From Aradus depressus (taxonomy: Eukaryota > Arthropoda > Insecta > Hemiptera > Aradidae), in assembly GCA_963662175.1 (NCBI GenBank), contig OY759215.1, positions 18,899,079 to 18,963,078 of the forward strand: 64,000 nt of DNA. Direction: 5' to 3'. The position numbers were made by a program, and so were the translations under genes. Positions within the stretch are counted from its first letter, which is position 1. The number at the start of each line of letters is the position of its first letter. This document shows, in pieces, positions 1 to 10,430 of this stretch. The notes under the pieces were generated by a model that saw only the letters and a list, made by a program, of their open reading frames with translations, was not told the DNA's origin and did no database searches.

Positions 1-394
1 TTCATTTCGCCATATTTCGTTATTTCTTTTTTTTGTTTTTTTTTTTGCTTCACTCAAGTTCTCCCTTAGGCTACTACGAAGCAATAACGTTACCAACCCT
101 CAGTAACAGCCAATAACAGCGAACTAAGTTACCACTTTTTTTTTTTTGTTTCTACTTCTCCAGCTGTACAAAGTATATATATAGTACAATATATATACAA
201 TATATAGTACAAAGTATAAAGGTATATATTATTATATATAGAGCAACACGAAATTTCATATCCAGTGTAATATTTTTGATCGATTACATAACTTCCCCTA
301 TAAATAAAAAATCATAAAGGGTTCCGCACAGATAGTCTGTTACTGAGAAATTGTAACGTTATTGTATCCAGACCAAACAAGACACCTTTAGAAC
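1..394. other. AT-rich stretch, no gene
   Basis: No coding signal. It holds poly-T runs, a TA-rich patch near 170-240 and two short pieces matching the ends of repeat family A: one near 150-178 with the words ctacttctccagctgtac, and one near 250-303 that reads in the opposite direction and ends in cataacttcccctata. Together they may be a collapsed fold-back copy of family A. Confidence 0.5.
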
Positions 395-560
395 GACCAT
401 TGCTTAACGTCCCATCTCAGGGTTTTTTCCCTTCCAGATAATCTACCTAAGGGCCTCGGGTGGGTTTTGTATCGCGATCTTGAGCCCGGTATGCAGTGAC
501 CTCTTCCAGATAAAACAATCAAGGGCTTCTGCCGGGTTTCAACCTTGAGCATAGTAGACA
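395..560 (-). repeat. Degenerate tRNA-derived SINE fragment
   Basis: On the minus strand this resembles the head and middle of the SINE seen full-length at 6390-6736: the piece reading cttaacgtcccat, then ccagataa, then aagggcctcgg and tcttgagc. Part of the head seems to be duplicated (ccagataa...caagggcttc...gggtttc occurs again near 505-535). Many substitutions suggest an old copy. Confidence 0.6.
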
Positions 561-2305
561 AGTACACTCAAAGCTACCGGGGTCCTCATTTTCGCGTTGT
601 CCAGAAAGTCCACAAACGTACAGAAAAGAATGCGTTTGAATTAACAATGGAAACATATTTTTACGAACAGTCGTTCTGACAAAAACTAGGGTTTGCAATA
701 GAAGAAGAAAAGAAGATTGCGAAATACTAGCCAATTACCTATGCCGAAAATCCCGGGATACAAATGAAAAATAATCAAAAATGTCTAACATAATTGACTA
801 GTGATATTTAACATTTTTGCAGAGATATTGCTACCATCTTCAGCCACGGCTTCACAAATACTGTATTTGTGAAATAGACAATATATTTGTGAAATAGACA
901 ATATATTGTTTTTAAAACATACGTTTTCTGTATTTTTATAATTGACTAGGTTCTGAGAGAATTTTTTTCAAGTTTTTAAAATTAGTACAACTTGCTCCAG
1001 TGAGCGTAAAAATCTGAAAAAAAATCGTTTTCGGAAGTAAGTAGTTTTTATTAAATTCTGGATAAACGCTGTTCGTCTCATACCACATAAACTTATTTTC
1101 AAAGTCAACATTGAATTCCTGACTGCTTACATCACTTCCTACATACGACGTACATCTGGGGTGGTATGCTTAGGAGTCTCAAGAACGGAATGCTTGCAGT
1201 AGAACTGTCTCCATTAAGTACAATTCAATTCTTCAACGCTTCCACGCTTTCATTTATTTGAACATTCCAATATAGAATTTATTAAGTACATAAACATATT
1301 ACTACATTAGTTACGTAGCTTGGAAAAGTATTAAAGAAACCAACATTTTTATCCAACTATTACTGTCACACACAGATGGCAGATTTTCAATTCAAAAATA
1401 TATAAAATAATAAAAATATTTGATATCTTGAAGTTTACGACCGAAAGATATGATGCTCTATTTGAGGGCGGGCCAGTTTCAAATTTTGTTGGCGGCCCCG
1501 TAAGGAGGCGTAGTAAAAAATTTGAAGAGGGTGGCTGTAAGGGGAGCCGATATTTATTGTTTGGTCAATATCCTTCTATTTTATCGTCCTTATCATAAAT
1601 ATTATGAAATTAGTTTTAAACAAATAGTGGGCAGTATTTTTTTATAGCTTCAAAAGTTTCCATAAAAAGATGGAAAGAAGAATTAAAGTATATACTAAAT
1701 CTATGGTCACAGGGAATAAGTTTTTAAGTCGTAAAATGGCCAAAATGAGTTAAGTGCACTATGATCATCTCCCAAGCCTCTGCTTACTGTGAAGAGGTAG
1801 GGAGCTCAGGACTCTAATACTTTCGGAATTATAAAGATGTGGGTTTCTTGGTATCTCTGGTGTATGTTCTCGGTTAAATCAACTTAATCTACTTCTTTGA
1901 GGAATCATTCACGAAATAACTGCATTTAACCATTTATTCACTATGGCAGACTATTCCAAGTGAAGAGGGCGTTTTCGGTTAAATCAACTTTAGAGAGGCA
2001 TCATTCACGAGTATTTCAAAAAGTACTGTAAATAGTTAGGTAAGTGTGGTCAATAATTAGGTAAATAATGGGGAATGATTAGGTAACTAAGGGAAAATCC
2101 AAGAATGATTAAAAATATTCATTTTCATTCATTCCTATAGATTTAGAAGGTATATCATTAATAATGATGCAAACATAATTTATTTATTCCAAAAACTGGA
2201 TTTACACGATTAATGTATATGTAATGATTAAATTAAAAAAGTTCTGCCCTGAAAAGTTACGAATTTACACTTACCAATTTATTCCCCGTGACCAGAGATA
2301 TACTG
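561..2305. other. Intergenic, no gene recognised
   Basis: No supported gene. Small structures seen: a short tandem duplication near 870-905 (the word tatttgtgaaatagacaata twice), a GC-richer patch near 1460-1550, and a direct repeat of about 45 bp built on tcggttaaatcaact and atcattcacga at about 1872-1915 and 1975-2010. The rest is AT-rich sequence that I cannot assign. Confidence 0.5.
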
Positions 2306-2306
2306 T

Positions 2307-2485
2307 GCGCCGGTAGCTCAGTGGTATGCGTGCTTGCTTACTGAGCTCAAGATCGCGGTTTTGAAAACCGGCCGAGGCCCTTAATTTATTTTATCTACGA
2401 GGTAAATTAAACCTAAGCACGCCGTCCCTCTGATGGTCCCCAGTCTGTACGATGTCAGGTACACTTTAAAGACCTCTACCCTTAT
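2307..2485 (+). repeat. tRNA-derived SINE, 3'-truncated copy
   Basis: It starts with the tRNA-like head gcgccggtagctcagtgg, which carries an A-box-like word, followed by a B-box-like region that has decayed to ggttttgaaaacc. It continues through the body words aagcacgccgtcc and cctgtacgatgtcagg (here with changes) and then stops, so the last third including the CCTAA tail is missing. It is homologous to the copies at 6390, 17355, 25619, 38882, 58656 and 61344. Confidence 0.85.
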
Positions 2486-2514
2486 ATTTATCTTATTGTT
2501 AAAATAACAAAAAC

Positions 2515-2587
2515 CACAAGAAAGTTTTGACGTGAGACGTCTATTCGCTCGTTAAGCACAGTGATAGCCGGTCAAAACTTTCTTGTG
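2515..2587. repeat. Hairpin-forming inverted repeat at family C 5' end
   Basis: The 17-bp arm at 2515-2531 (cacaagaaagttttgac) is the exact reverse complement of 2571-2587, with about 39 bp between. The right arm survives with one base lost at about 54615-54631 in the second C copy. It could be a terminal or subterminal inverted repeat of the element. Confidence 0.75.
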
Positions 2588-2896
2588 TTACAAAATACCG
2601 TCAGATTTCAATCGCTAATAACTACGAGACTAATAATGAGATAACAACGGTTGAGGTCACAATGGATAGAGCATGTCTGTACGTGTTTGTTGTGCAGTGT
2701 TTGTTTTGCCTGTGACGTTATCGGGCTAGTGTGGGCGCCGGCGGATGATTGTTGCGAATTAGCGTTGTGTACAATTAGAAATTAGTGTAGCGTGATAACG
2801 CTTTTAGTTAGGACGTTGATTCGGATGTCATTGTAAAAAACTTCAAGAGCACTACTAGGACTCAAAGTGAAAAAATAAAAATATTCGCCTAAATAT

Positions 2897-3106
2897 ATGT
2901 ATGTAAAAATCGGTATTAAATTGAAAATTGCAAAAAAATTAAACATATCGTCTCATATGAATCGTAAATATGCGCGAAACTATAGAAAACACAAATCAGA
3001 GGAAAGCTCGCATCAAAAGGAATTTAAAAAACCTAAAAAGTCTAGGGCCGAGCAAATGATGAGCTACGGCAGCATCGAAAAGAAAATGAAAAAACACTTG
3101 TTATGA
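2897..3106 (+). pseudogene. Basic TE-protein N-terminal fragment (family C)
   Basis: A short frame rich in Lys, Arg and Ser, with words such as KSEESSHQKEFKKPKKS followed by a degenerate SRAEQM. The second copy near 56398-56594 reads KKSSAEEMQELWQHRKENEK. This resembles the basic 'SAERMREYRxRKK'-type motif found near the N-termini of several arthropod TE proteins; that link is from memory and is weak. The copy stops early, and the two copies differ by small insertions or deletions, so neither is likely to be functional. No catalytic domain is present. Confidence 0.4.
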
Positions 3107-3165
3107 TTTTATCCTGACGTTTTCAGGGAAAATCTACGGCGTGGACCTTGACTACGCCTTAATAT

Positions 3166-3430
3166 TTTTTATGTAAATTCAAAACCCTATAAGGATGCCA
3201 CAACTCAAAAATCAAATTAATTGCCCATGCGTCGATGAATGAATCTATCGATACGAAATTTAGTATAAGAATTCGGAAGGCCCTGTCTAGTCAACTATTG
3301 ATTTTTAGCCAAGACGATGGATTGATTTGTGAGAGAGCTAAGAAAATTTAATTGATTAATTCGTGCTGGGGAAGTACCAACATAGTTGGTGATCATCAAT
3401 TTTTTTTCAGTCATTTATAAAAGGGCATAC
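3166..3430 (+). repeat. Family A fragment
   Basis: It contains the diagnostic family A words: aaccctataagga, a cgatgaatgaat...cgatacgaaattt block, tcaactattgatttttagcc, and the terminal block attgattaattcgtgctgggg-aagtac. Only the last internal unit and the 3' end are present. Confidence 0.75.
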
Positions 3431-4315
3431 AAAAAGTAAGGTTCGAAGGCCCCTTGATTTGTTGCTTACCGATTCTGTTTCACTTTGCTTTGAATAGAAG
3501 AAAAAAAGGCAGAAAAAAAAAAATGCTAGGAATTAGAATAGTTTTAATTAAACGTTTAATAAACAACTTTTGTTGACTGGGAGGTTTCTGATGTGTGTTT
3601 GGCGAAGTCAATTTAGTCTGAGTTATTCTTTGTGTTGGCCCCAACACGGGTGAATACGATTTATGAAACAATGTTGGACCGCCCTCTCTCCAAATTGTAA
3701 AAGTTTACCGTGTTTGACTAAAGTTGACTTTTTTTATTTATGTGCTTTCCGAACTTCATATTTGATTAAAAAAAAAAAAAAAAATGGAAACATATTAGAT
3801 CATAAAAAAAAAAAAAAACATGGATGTTAGTTAATCTCATTTAAGGTTGTTTGTTGAAATTATTAGGAAATTTGGCTCTGGAGATAAAGGGGAAAATTAA
3901 TAAAGAAAAGTTTTCTCTCGATGATATTTTTACTACCTACTAAAAACGATTTTTATGTTTTTATTTTGCAATGATGATGAGTAGAGGGAGAAAGAGTGTT
4001 TAGGCGCGTGCAAAATGGCAGCAGACCTAAACTGGGGGCCTTTGCAGTAGTGTATCCACTGGGTTAGTATTCCTTTGAGTGCAGGGTAAACCATCTCCCC
4101 TCTCCAACAACATTCCCCACCCTCACCTCATAATTTGGACACTCTCCCCCTCCCCTCCCACCCACCTCACACCCTCCCAATCAGCACTTATTATTTCCCC
4201 TTCGCAATCATGGTAATACTACAACTTCAACGCCATCATCCTACCTCTTTATTTTTTACTTTATCTCAGACTACCCCCTCACCGTATAATATATAATTAT
4301 AATTTTCTTTATTTT
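3431..4315. other. Intergenic, homopolymer-rich, no gene
   Basis: Contains A-runs of 15 or more near 3768-3784 and 3804-3818, and a pyrimidine-rich stretch near 4090-4200. A minus-strand frame across 3480-3671 is low complexity and unconvincing. No feature supported. Confidence 0.5.
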
Positions 4316-4317
4316 TT

Positions 4318-4390
4318 TCGAATATGACGGCCCTCGTGGTGCTTCATAACACTTTTCTTACTTCTTTTGACCTCCGGTGGAGGCCACAAC
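4318..4390 (-). mobile_element. LINE 3' terminal fragment
   Basis: On the minus strand this carries gtggcctccaccggaggtc, the same 19-bp hairpin word that precedes the poly(A) of the LINE at 11381-12049, followed by a divergent A-rich tail. It is probably the extreme 3' end of a related LINE copy truncated at its 5' end. Confidence 0.55.
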
Positions 4391-4429
4391 TATCTGTTTA
4401 TTATAAAATATACTATATTAAAGTTAGTT

Positions 4430-4492
4430 GATTTCGAGCACGCGACCTTAAGCTCAGTAAGCAAGCACGCATACCACTGAGCTACGCGGCGT
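4430..4492 (-). repeat. SINE tRNA-like head only
   Basis: The reverse complement of gccgcgtagctcagtggtatgcgtgcttgctt...gagc matches the SINE head; the body and tail are absent. The B-box side reads cgaccttaag with changes. Confidence 0.7.
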
Positions 4493-4554
4493 TGACCCAA
4501 ACAACGACGATAACTTCCTACTGAATGAATGTATAGAAACGAACATTCTTATGA

Positions 4555-4960
4555 TATGAAGATGGCTGATGTAGTCAGAAGTGATTATTTCACAGGTTGT
4601 CAAATAAAATATAATTTGACTTCTCACAAATTTTAGTAATTTTTGCTAATAGGTGCTTTAGAGGTTGCCCTCAACATCAGTCTACAAAAAAAACCCATCA
4701 TTTAGCAACAAAGAAACAGTTATAAAGTCCTGTTCGTTAAAATCCATAAAATATTGTGCTAATAAAATATTAAATAAATTAAATGGATAAAAAGTAACAA
4801 AAATTAAATTTATATAAAGAGCTTTAAAAATAAACATACCTGATAGAATAATTTCGTAAGCAACATAGTTATAAATATTGTTTTATTTTTATTTTCTATA
4901 TCTCGCACATTGGGGCCTGATGAAGGGACGTAAGAACGTCACTTCCGAAGAGTTTTTTTA
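4555..4960 (+). mobile_element. Family F / Penelope-like remnant
   Basis: It begins with gatggctgatgtagtcagaagtg...cacaggttgtcaaataaa, which recurs near 61722-61770 and, inverted, near 49236-49280. It then has a cagtctacaaaaaaaaccca word like that at 57610 and 60900, and ends with the hammerhead-like motif at 4911. I infer a Penelope-like (PLE) remnant from the motif and the recurrent association; no reverse transcriptase is visible. Confidence 0.4.
4911..4955 (+). other. Hammerhead-ribozyme-like core motif
   Basis: The sequence has CTGATGA, then a helix-II-like segment containing gacgt-aaga-acgtc, then CCGAAG in place of the usual GAAA. Hammerhead motifs are known from Penelope-like elements. 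The last core box is imperfect (GAAG), so self-cleavage is doubtful. Confidence 0.35.
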
Positions 4961-5129
4961 AAAATAGTTATCTTAATTTTTATTAAATTGAAAAATGTGT
5001 CCACTTATTATAAATGTATTAATTTTTTTTAATATAAATATACTTATATATTTTTAGATATTTATTTATTCAGTTTTTATTAATTTCATATTACTTTTTT
5101 TAATAGTTTTGTTATTACACTACTAATAA

Positions 5130-5275
5130 TACGCGTGTTAGACTCAAGCAAGTAATTATAAATCTAATTTATAAGCTATCTTAATGTATAAATTATTTTG
5201 ACGTATGCTATTACCGTGTATTGGTTTAACGGAAATAAGTATATTATTATTATTTTTAAATGTTTTAATAAATAA
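5130..5275 (+). mobile_element. LINE 3' UTR with (ATT)n tail
   Basis: The words taatctaatttataag, gtatgctattaccgtgtattgg and aacggaaataagtat followed by attattatta match, in the same order, the region 39890-40060. Short TAA/ATT tails are typical of I- and Jockey-related LINE 3' ends. No coding part is attached here. Confidence 0.55.
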
Positions 5276-5324
5276 GTATTAAAAATGAAAATAAACGTAT
5301 ATAAAACTATTTAAAAACATATTT

Positions 5325-5790
5325 AGAAAATCATGGGAGGTCAGACTATATTCTACTTTACAACCTGTGAAAGAAAAGATTTTTATGTGTATCTGGAATC
5401 CCCTGAGGACAACAACAATCGATTTTCAGCCAAAACCAGCCAAAAGGAAGAGATTTAGGAGGGGGGGCTTAACACAAAAACTCTAACAACTGCCGTTGTA
5501 ATGAATACGACATAATATTTCATATTTTTTTAATTCAAATTAAATTCAAAAATCCCCGTGAGTATTTCACCTATTAATTTTCCGCGAGATCGAAGAAAGG
5601 GGGGATCAGAGTAGGAGAGCTCAACTCAAAAAACCTTAATAACTTTCGTTGTAATGAATGTATCGATATACAATTGAATATGAGGATTCAGAAGCTCCTT
5701 TCCGGTCTTAGAGAGGGAGCGAAAAGTTAATTGATTAATTCCTTTTGTAGAAATTGCCGGTGATTCACCGACCACTTTTTTTAAACAAAA
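5325..5790 (+). repeat. Family A copy (3' two units and terminus)
   Basis: Internal units are delimited by 'aaaaactctaacaactgcc...gtaatgaat' and 'aaccttaataactttcg...gtaatgaatg', followed by the terminal block ttgattaattcc...attgccggtgattcaccgac. The opening is degraded. Confidence 0.75.
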
Positions 5791-6389
5791 GACTATGTAG
5801 AGACAAAACTTTTATTTATTGTATACATAGATAGATAGATTAAATAAATTCCCTCTTTCCTCTACCTTTTCTAAATAAAACAAAGCACATCTCAAATCAC
5901 TTTATTAAATAAATCTCTGTAAATAATGTTTTTTCCCTCTTTTCTTTATATTCCACTTTGTAAAATCCTTTGATCCTTAAATCAGTTGAAAAACATCTAC
6001 CTCCAAGTATTTCCACTTTTAAAATTAAAATGGAAGGTAAAAAAAAAAAGTGAGCTATCTTTAAATATACACAATAAATGCCCTTTTCCTTCCCCAGCCC
6101 TTAGTAAGTATAGGGGAAGTTATGTAATCAGCAAGAAATTTAATTTTGTGTTTACTCTGAAATTTGCATGTCTCTGTTTTATATTTTCCGACCTCCTAAT
6201 TCCAAAAATGGAAAAAAAAAATGTGTGTGCAGTTAGTACACTCGTTTGAAGTGAAACTTCCGTACCTAACTCTTCTAGTTTCAGTTTCTCTTTGTGCTAA
6301 TATTATATGTTATTTTAACTATTTTTATTAACATTGGTACAGATAATCATATAATATGTTAGTAACAATTTCTATTTACAGTTAAGGTT
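5791..6389. other. Intergenic, no gene
   Basis: AT-rich, with a gata microsatellite-like run near 5827-5840. An 87-codon frame at 5986-6249 is low complexity and overlaps a short family A-like piece near 6105-6215 (tataggggaagttatgtaatc...ttttccgacctcc). I see no host gene. Confidence 0.5.
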
Positions 6390-6736
6390 GAGGGCGCCGG
6401 TAGCTCAGTGGTATGCGTGCTTGGCTTCTGAGCTCAAGAGCGTGAGTTCGAAACCCGACCGAGGTCCTTAGTTTATTTTAACTGGGAGGTTAAATAAACT
6501 TAAGCACGCAGTCCTTCGGATGGGACGTTATGCGATTGTCCCGAGCCTGTACGATGTCAGGTACTCGTTAAAGACCCCTGCCCTAGATGAATAAAAAAAT
6601 TTAGGGTAGGCAAAATTTAAGACTCCCACGGTAGAGTCGGGCTCATGTCCACCAGAGTGACAAAAGAACGCTCTGGTAGTAGGCGATATGACCTCGTAGT
6701 TAAAGCTCAGGTATGAGTCATAAAACCTAACCGAAC
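6390..6736 (+). mobile_element. tRNA-derived SINE, full length, 18-bp target duplication
   Basis: Best reference copy in the window, about 347 bp. A tRNA-like head (ggcgccggtagctcagtgg, then gttcgaaacccg as the B box) should carry the internal RNA polymerase III promoter. A body follows (gggacgtta...gtcccgagcctgtacgatgtc, then gggctcatgtccaccagag), and the tail is cctaaccgaac, a mutated CCTAA repeat. The flanks repeat ctatttacagttaaggtt exactly at 6372-6389 and 6737-6754, an 18-bp target-site duplication that shows LINE-machinery insertion and fixes both ends. No coding capacity is expected for a SINE. Confidence 0.93.
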
Positions 6737-6754
6737 CTATTTACAGTTAAGGTT

Positions 6755-7430
6755 ACTTTAATTTATTAACTTATAGATATTGCCTAAAGATATTATTATA
6801 AATATGATATAGATTAACTTATTGATAAATTAATAAATTAAGTTTTTTGTACATTTGACTCAGGTTAAATTTATTTGACGGTTATAAAACAAAAATCAAC
6901 TACTAACCATTTATTATCTCCATTTTCACTTTTTTTTAAAAATTCTATTGTGTACATTTTATGCAATACACAATAAATTTAACACAATGAGTACCCTTTT
7001 ACGATGCACATTAAGTAATTTTAAAGCTTTGCACACACAAAAAAATAATCAGATAAAGAGACAAGAGTTGAGGAAGAAATAAACTGAGTAGTTCAGAATT
7101 TTGCCGCTGGAGTTACTAACGCACCACATGTCTAAATCTAGATTTAGAACCCAAAGTACTCAGATAACATATAGTCTAACCCCTCTCCGTTTTTTCATAT
7201 TTTAATAATTTTCAACGCTAAATAAAATTTTTAAAAGAAGATTTCATCATATTATTAATTTTTTATCACTAATCATTGATACGATAGGTATTATTTATTA
7301 AAAAGCATCAAAAGGGAAATAAAAGATCAAGAATGCTTTTCGTTTGGGTTTTGGAGGGGGAAAATGCTGCATCTACCTCAAAACTTCCTGCTACAACAAA
7401 GTGACGAAGTTACACTTCAAAAACCAATTC
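6755..7430. other. AT-rich intergenic, no gene
   Basis: No coding signal, RNA gene or recognisable TE seen. A short near-palindromic word tctaaatctagatttaga lies near 7131-7148. Confidence 0.5.
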
Positions 7431-7925
7431 TGTTTGTCTGTGAACACGATAGAAAGAATGTAAAGACACGATATTTTATGTGTATATTCAGAACCTCCTA
7501 AAGACGACACCTACAGTTTTTCCGAATTATGAGCCAAAGCAAAGTGGGGGAATTATTGGAGGGCTTCACACGAAAACTCTAATAATTGCCGAAGTAATGA
7601 ATGTATTGACACGAAGTTTACAGTGTAAATTTAGAGCCCTATAAGAACATCATATGTATATTAATTTTTAGAAGAGCCGAAGGGGATCAGAGGTTCGTTT
7701 CAACTCAAAAAATACCAATAACATTCGATGTAATAGATGTATCTACCTGAAATTATATATTTAAATTCCAAACCCGAATATAGAGGACAACGATCAATTT
7801 TCCGCGAAATCAGTTGAAGGGGAGATCAGAGAAGGGGATTTCGACACAAATACCCTAATAATTGCCAAAGTAATGAATGTATCGGCACATATGTTAGTAT
7901 GAGCAATCAGAAAAAAACTATGTAA
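7431..7925 (+). repeat. Family A copy with three internal units
   Basis: Opens with ctgtgaacacgatagaaagaatgt and contains three successive units, each ending near 'aataattgcc...gtaatgaatgtat' (7575-7615, 7715-7745, 7855-7885). Units are about 140-165 bp. This copy shows the internal tandem organisation of family A clearly. Confidence 0.75.
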
Positions 7926-7954
7926 TTCAAATATTGAGTTTTAGCCGTTATACA

Positions 7955-8110
7955 TATAGTATAAGAAAGTATTGTAATCATGCGAAAATCCGAGATCGAC
8001 GTTTCAACTGATTACAGGTTTTAAGGTCCCCGAAATTCGTTTTGACCATTTTCGTTATGAACATGAAATCCCGCCCAAACCATTTCTGACATTTTTGCTG
8101 GATCCACATA
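7955..8110 (+). repeat. Family B fragment
   Basis: Words: agtattgtaatcatgcgaaaatccgagat, caactgattacaggtttt, aaggtcccc...ttttgaccattttcgt. These define the 5' side of repeat family B, seen at greater length at 9146, and in reverse at 14950 and 47200. Confidence 0.65.
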
Positions 8111-8415
8111 TAAAATTTCGTCTAATCTTGTACTTCCCCAGCGCAAATTAATCTACTAAGTTTCCATTCTCACTCTAAAACCAATTTATCTATTTGTTGA
8201 AAATTTATAAGTTTCTTATTCTGGGACTTCTGTACCATCATACTAAGGAATTTGATTCCAACCCTCATTTTATCCTCTTACCTTCGACCGATTTTGTTGA
8301 AAACAGACAGGTGACGTTCGTGCAGAGAACGGGAAAGCTGGTGGGAGGAGGGAGAGTGCACTAATAGCGAAATATTTGCCGATGTAATGAATACATCGAA
8401 ATTTTATATGTTGAT
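8110..8415 (-). repeat. Family A fragment, reversed
   Basis: Reads as the reverse of the family A 3' end: acttccccagcgcaaattaat, ctactaagttt-ccattctcactctaaaaccaat, then an internal unit. A cgatgtaatgaatacatcg word closes it near 8380. Confidence 0.55.
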
Positions 8416-8424
8416 CCCACCCAG

Positions 8425-8500
8425 CGTGCACCACTGATGATGATTCTGTTGCCTTGATAACCTGTTTTGGTCAAAAATAAAACAGTGGGACGACAACGTC
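8425..8500 (+). other. Hammerhead-like tail motif, degenerate
   Basis: accactgatgatgattctgttgcc...ttggtcaaaaataaaacagtggga is the degenerate partner of 46458-46519, which reads cactgatgatgacgctgttg and then cgttgaaaaccgg. Both finish with aaaacagtggga, so this is the 3' end of one TE family. The GAAA box has become GATAA here. Confidence 0.45.
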
Positions 8501-8919
8501 TTTTATTTCTATTAGAAATATAATCCCTCAACATTTTACTGATGGTTATATAACTATCTCTAAAATCTCTAAATCTCGTATACAGATACGGATACTCGTC
8601 AACATGTCGATCTGAAATGCGTTAAGTATGGTTGGATTGCTTTTCAGGGTTTTCATTGACATGCTTTTTCAAGTGATTTTCCCGAGGGATGTAGAGAATG
8701 TTAGTGAGGATTGTAGCTTTAATACGGCTTTTTGAATTCCATTCCATAGGCCTCCAAATTCCAGACTTCATCCAGGACCAAAATCATAATAAGGCTATTT
8801 CTCATTTCTGGCTTATTTCTCTCTCCTTTCTCAGTTATGTGAACATTTTAAATGTTTTGATAGGATTAAAGACATTCTGGCTCTAATATACACTAATTAG
8901 AAGTATTTGTGGGTATTTT

Positions 8920-8951
<32 letters not shown>

Positions 8952-9145
8952 GTCTCTTTGTACTTTTTACATTACTCTACATTAATAGCCAAAACACAGG
9001 ACTTTCTTATAGCAACCTCTTTTGTGCAGATATATCTAGTAGTGTACTCCATGGGCAGAAAGTACTGTTGGCCACATCACATACATTTTTTCTTATTTTT
9101 TTATTTAAACAAAACCTATAAAAATATATTTTATAATTTTGACTA
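8501..9145. other. Intergenic with long poly-C tract
   Basis: No gene supported. The 29-base C run at 8923-8951 is the main feature; proline-rich frames crossing it are artefacts of that run. The text after it (acatcacatacattttttct) resembles the border word of the inverted-repeat element described at 9598. Confidence 0.5.
8923..8951. repeat. Poly-C tract, 29 bases
   Basis: Uninterrupted run of 29 C. The length is likely polymorphic and may be misjudged in the assembly. Confidence 0.9.
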
Positions 9146-9595
9146 AGTATTGTAATCGTGCAAAAACCCGAGATACTGTTTCAACTGATTTTCACGTTTC
9201 AAGGTCCCCTGAATACGTTTTGACTTTTTTCGTGATGATATCTGTCTGTGCGTTTCTCATTAGATTTAGGTTTATGATACATAATTTATATGAAATATGA
9301 TTTTTTACAGGTCTTCCAGTTTTCGAGATACATGTCGAAAATCATCTTTAAATGTAGTTTTTGAAACACATATTTTTAGACGTTTTCTTGATTTACCCGA
9401 AAACGGTTAGTCCTAACAAAAAAGGTTTTGTTACCACAATTGTCTCTTATAAGATGTCCGATCCTTATAAGTCCTCAGATTTGAAATAGGATTAATAGAA
9501 CAAAAGTTATAGCGCTCCGAAAAATGGAAACTGAATTTCTGTAAGAATAGTAGTTAATTCCTAATTGTAATTTTATAAAAATTTAGAAAATTATT
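9146..9595 (+). repeat. Family B, forward copy
   Basis: Contains in order: attgtaatcgtgcaaaaacccg, caactgattttcacgtttc, aaggtcccctgaatacg, cgtgatgatatctgtctgtg, tttatgatacataatttatatga, ttttcgagatacatgtcgaaa, and a block near 9395 with aaaacggttagtcc. The same modules appear in reverse at 14950-15492 and 47200-47770. No frame longer than chance; the family is unclassified. Confidence 0.7.
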
Positions 9596-9597
9596 GT

Positions 9598-9772
9598 ATG
9601 TATGATGTGGCCATTACAGGACTTTCTCAAAATCATTTCATTTTGTCTCTTTAGAAGAGACATTCTTATATCCTATAATGCCAGTATCAAATAATTTTGA
9701 GAAGGGGGAGTGAGGAAGAGAATGAAGCGTTGTTGGTATAAGAAATTACTGTCATGACCACATCACATTTAT
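9598..9772. mobile_element. Inverted-repeat element (MITE-like), short copy
   Basis: The left end tatgatgtggccattacaggactttct is the imperfect reverse complement of the right end ataagaaattactgtcatgaccacatcacat. The related copies at 15508 and 45957 share both ends. A Class II non-autonomous element is likely; the superfamily and target duplication are not clear. Confidence 0.6.
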
Positions 9773-10060
9773 TGCTACGATACATTTTAAACAAAATATT
9801 TTCAACGAAAATCCATTTCCCATTCTTTGGTGTACTATAACTTTGGTTGTTTTGGTTCTATCTCAAAGGACACCCTAGCGATTGAAAATTGTATAACCAT
9901 TATTCTTGGTGGAAACCAATTTTATGGAGCTAACAGTTTTCAGATAAATTAGGGAAACGTCTAGAAATATGTATTTCAAAAGGAAAACATGCAAACCGGT
10001 CGACTTTTCAAATAAAATGAATGTGTTTTTCAGTTTTCTCTGCATTTTTTACTTGAAGAA
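9773..10060 (+). repeat. Family B-like module repeated
   Basis: After the inverted-repeat element the B modules recur in a second arrangement: ttttggttctatctcaaagga, then gtggaaaccaattttatgg, aacgtctagaaatatgtatttc and aaaaccgg-like words. It may be a second, partly inverted B copy. Confidence 0.45.
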
Positions 10061-10084
10061 AGTTTTGATTAGGTCATAAAAATA

Positions 10085-10187
10085 AGCGATATCTATCTAT
10101 TGGAATTGGAAACTATCGATAGTTTTCACCAATATTATCGGACTATCGATAGTAGTAGACTATCGACAATCGCCCATCTCTAGGAGG
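10085..10187. mobile_element. hAT-like element end (TATCGATAG-rich)
   Basis: ttggaattggaaactatcgatagttttcacc...atcggactatcgatag...atcgcccatctcta matches the right end of the element at 48091-49178 (ttggaattggaaa...atcggactatcgac...tgcccatccctaa). The left end is absent, so this is a solo or truncated end. Confidence 0.6.
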
Positions 10188-10309
10188 AGCATGATCTGTA
10201 AAAACATGATAGGTAAAAGTATGTCCAGTTATGGTCCACATCACATACATTTTTTCAGTACAATCACTACAAAGTACTGTAAGTTTGAACGTACGTACTG
10301 ATTATTTTC

Positions 10310-10430
10310 AGAGGTAAATTAGGTTGCATCCTCTGAGTTGCATTTGACAACAACTAAAAACTAAAGTTTAAAATGGGGTGCCAATGTTGGAAACTTCTCA
10401 CCTCCCTGACTATCTACGTCACTGTTTCTA
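10310..10430. repeat. Repeat D, copy 1
   Basis: About 115 bp nearly identical to 16772-16888 (aggtaaattaggttgcatcc...tgactatctacgtcactg). On the minus strand it starts cagtgacgtagatagtcagg, like a hAT-type terminus beginning CAGTG, but no matching duplication was seen. Confidence 0.7.

Larger units (their letters stand above)
2505..3165 (+). mobile_element. Repeat family C, copy 1 (unoccupied for Transib)
   Basis: This is a moderately repetitive TE-like unit of about 660 bp. A second copy lies at 54567-56600, where it is split by a Transib insertion; here the same site (near 2741, ccggcggatg) is intact. The unit contains a 5' hairpin, a GC-richer leader and a small lysine/serine-rich reading frame. 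I cannot assign it to a superfamily. Family A sequence follows directly, so C may itself have inserted into family A. Confidence 0.7.

Noticed and set aside
2307..2380. tRNA gene at the SINE head
   Set aside because: A- and B-box words are present, but the anticodon arm does not fold into a proper cloverleaf, and the same head recurs with a fixed 270-bp body at many loci. These are SINEs.
8907..9146. Proline-rich small protein over the poly-C run
   Set aside because: The proline stretch is only the C homopolymer read in frame; two frames give the same effect and there is no other coding support.
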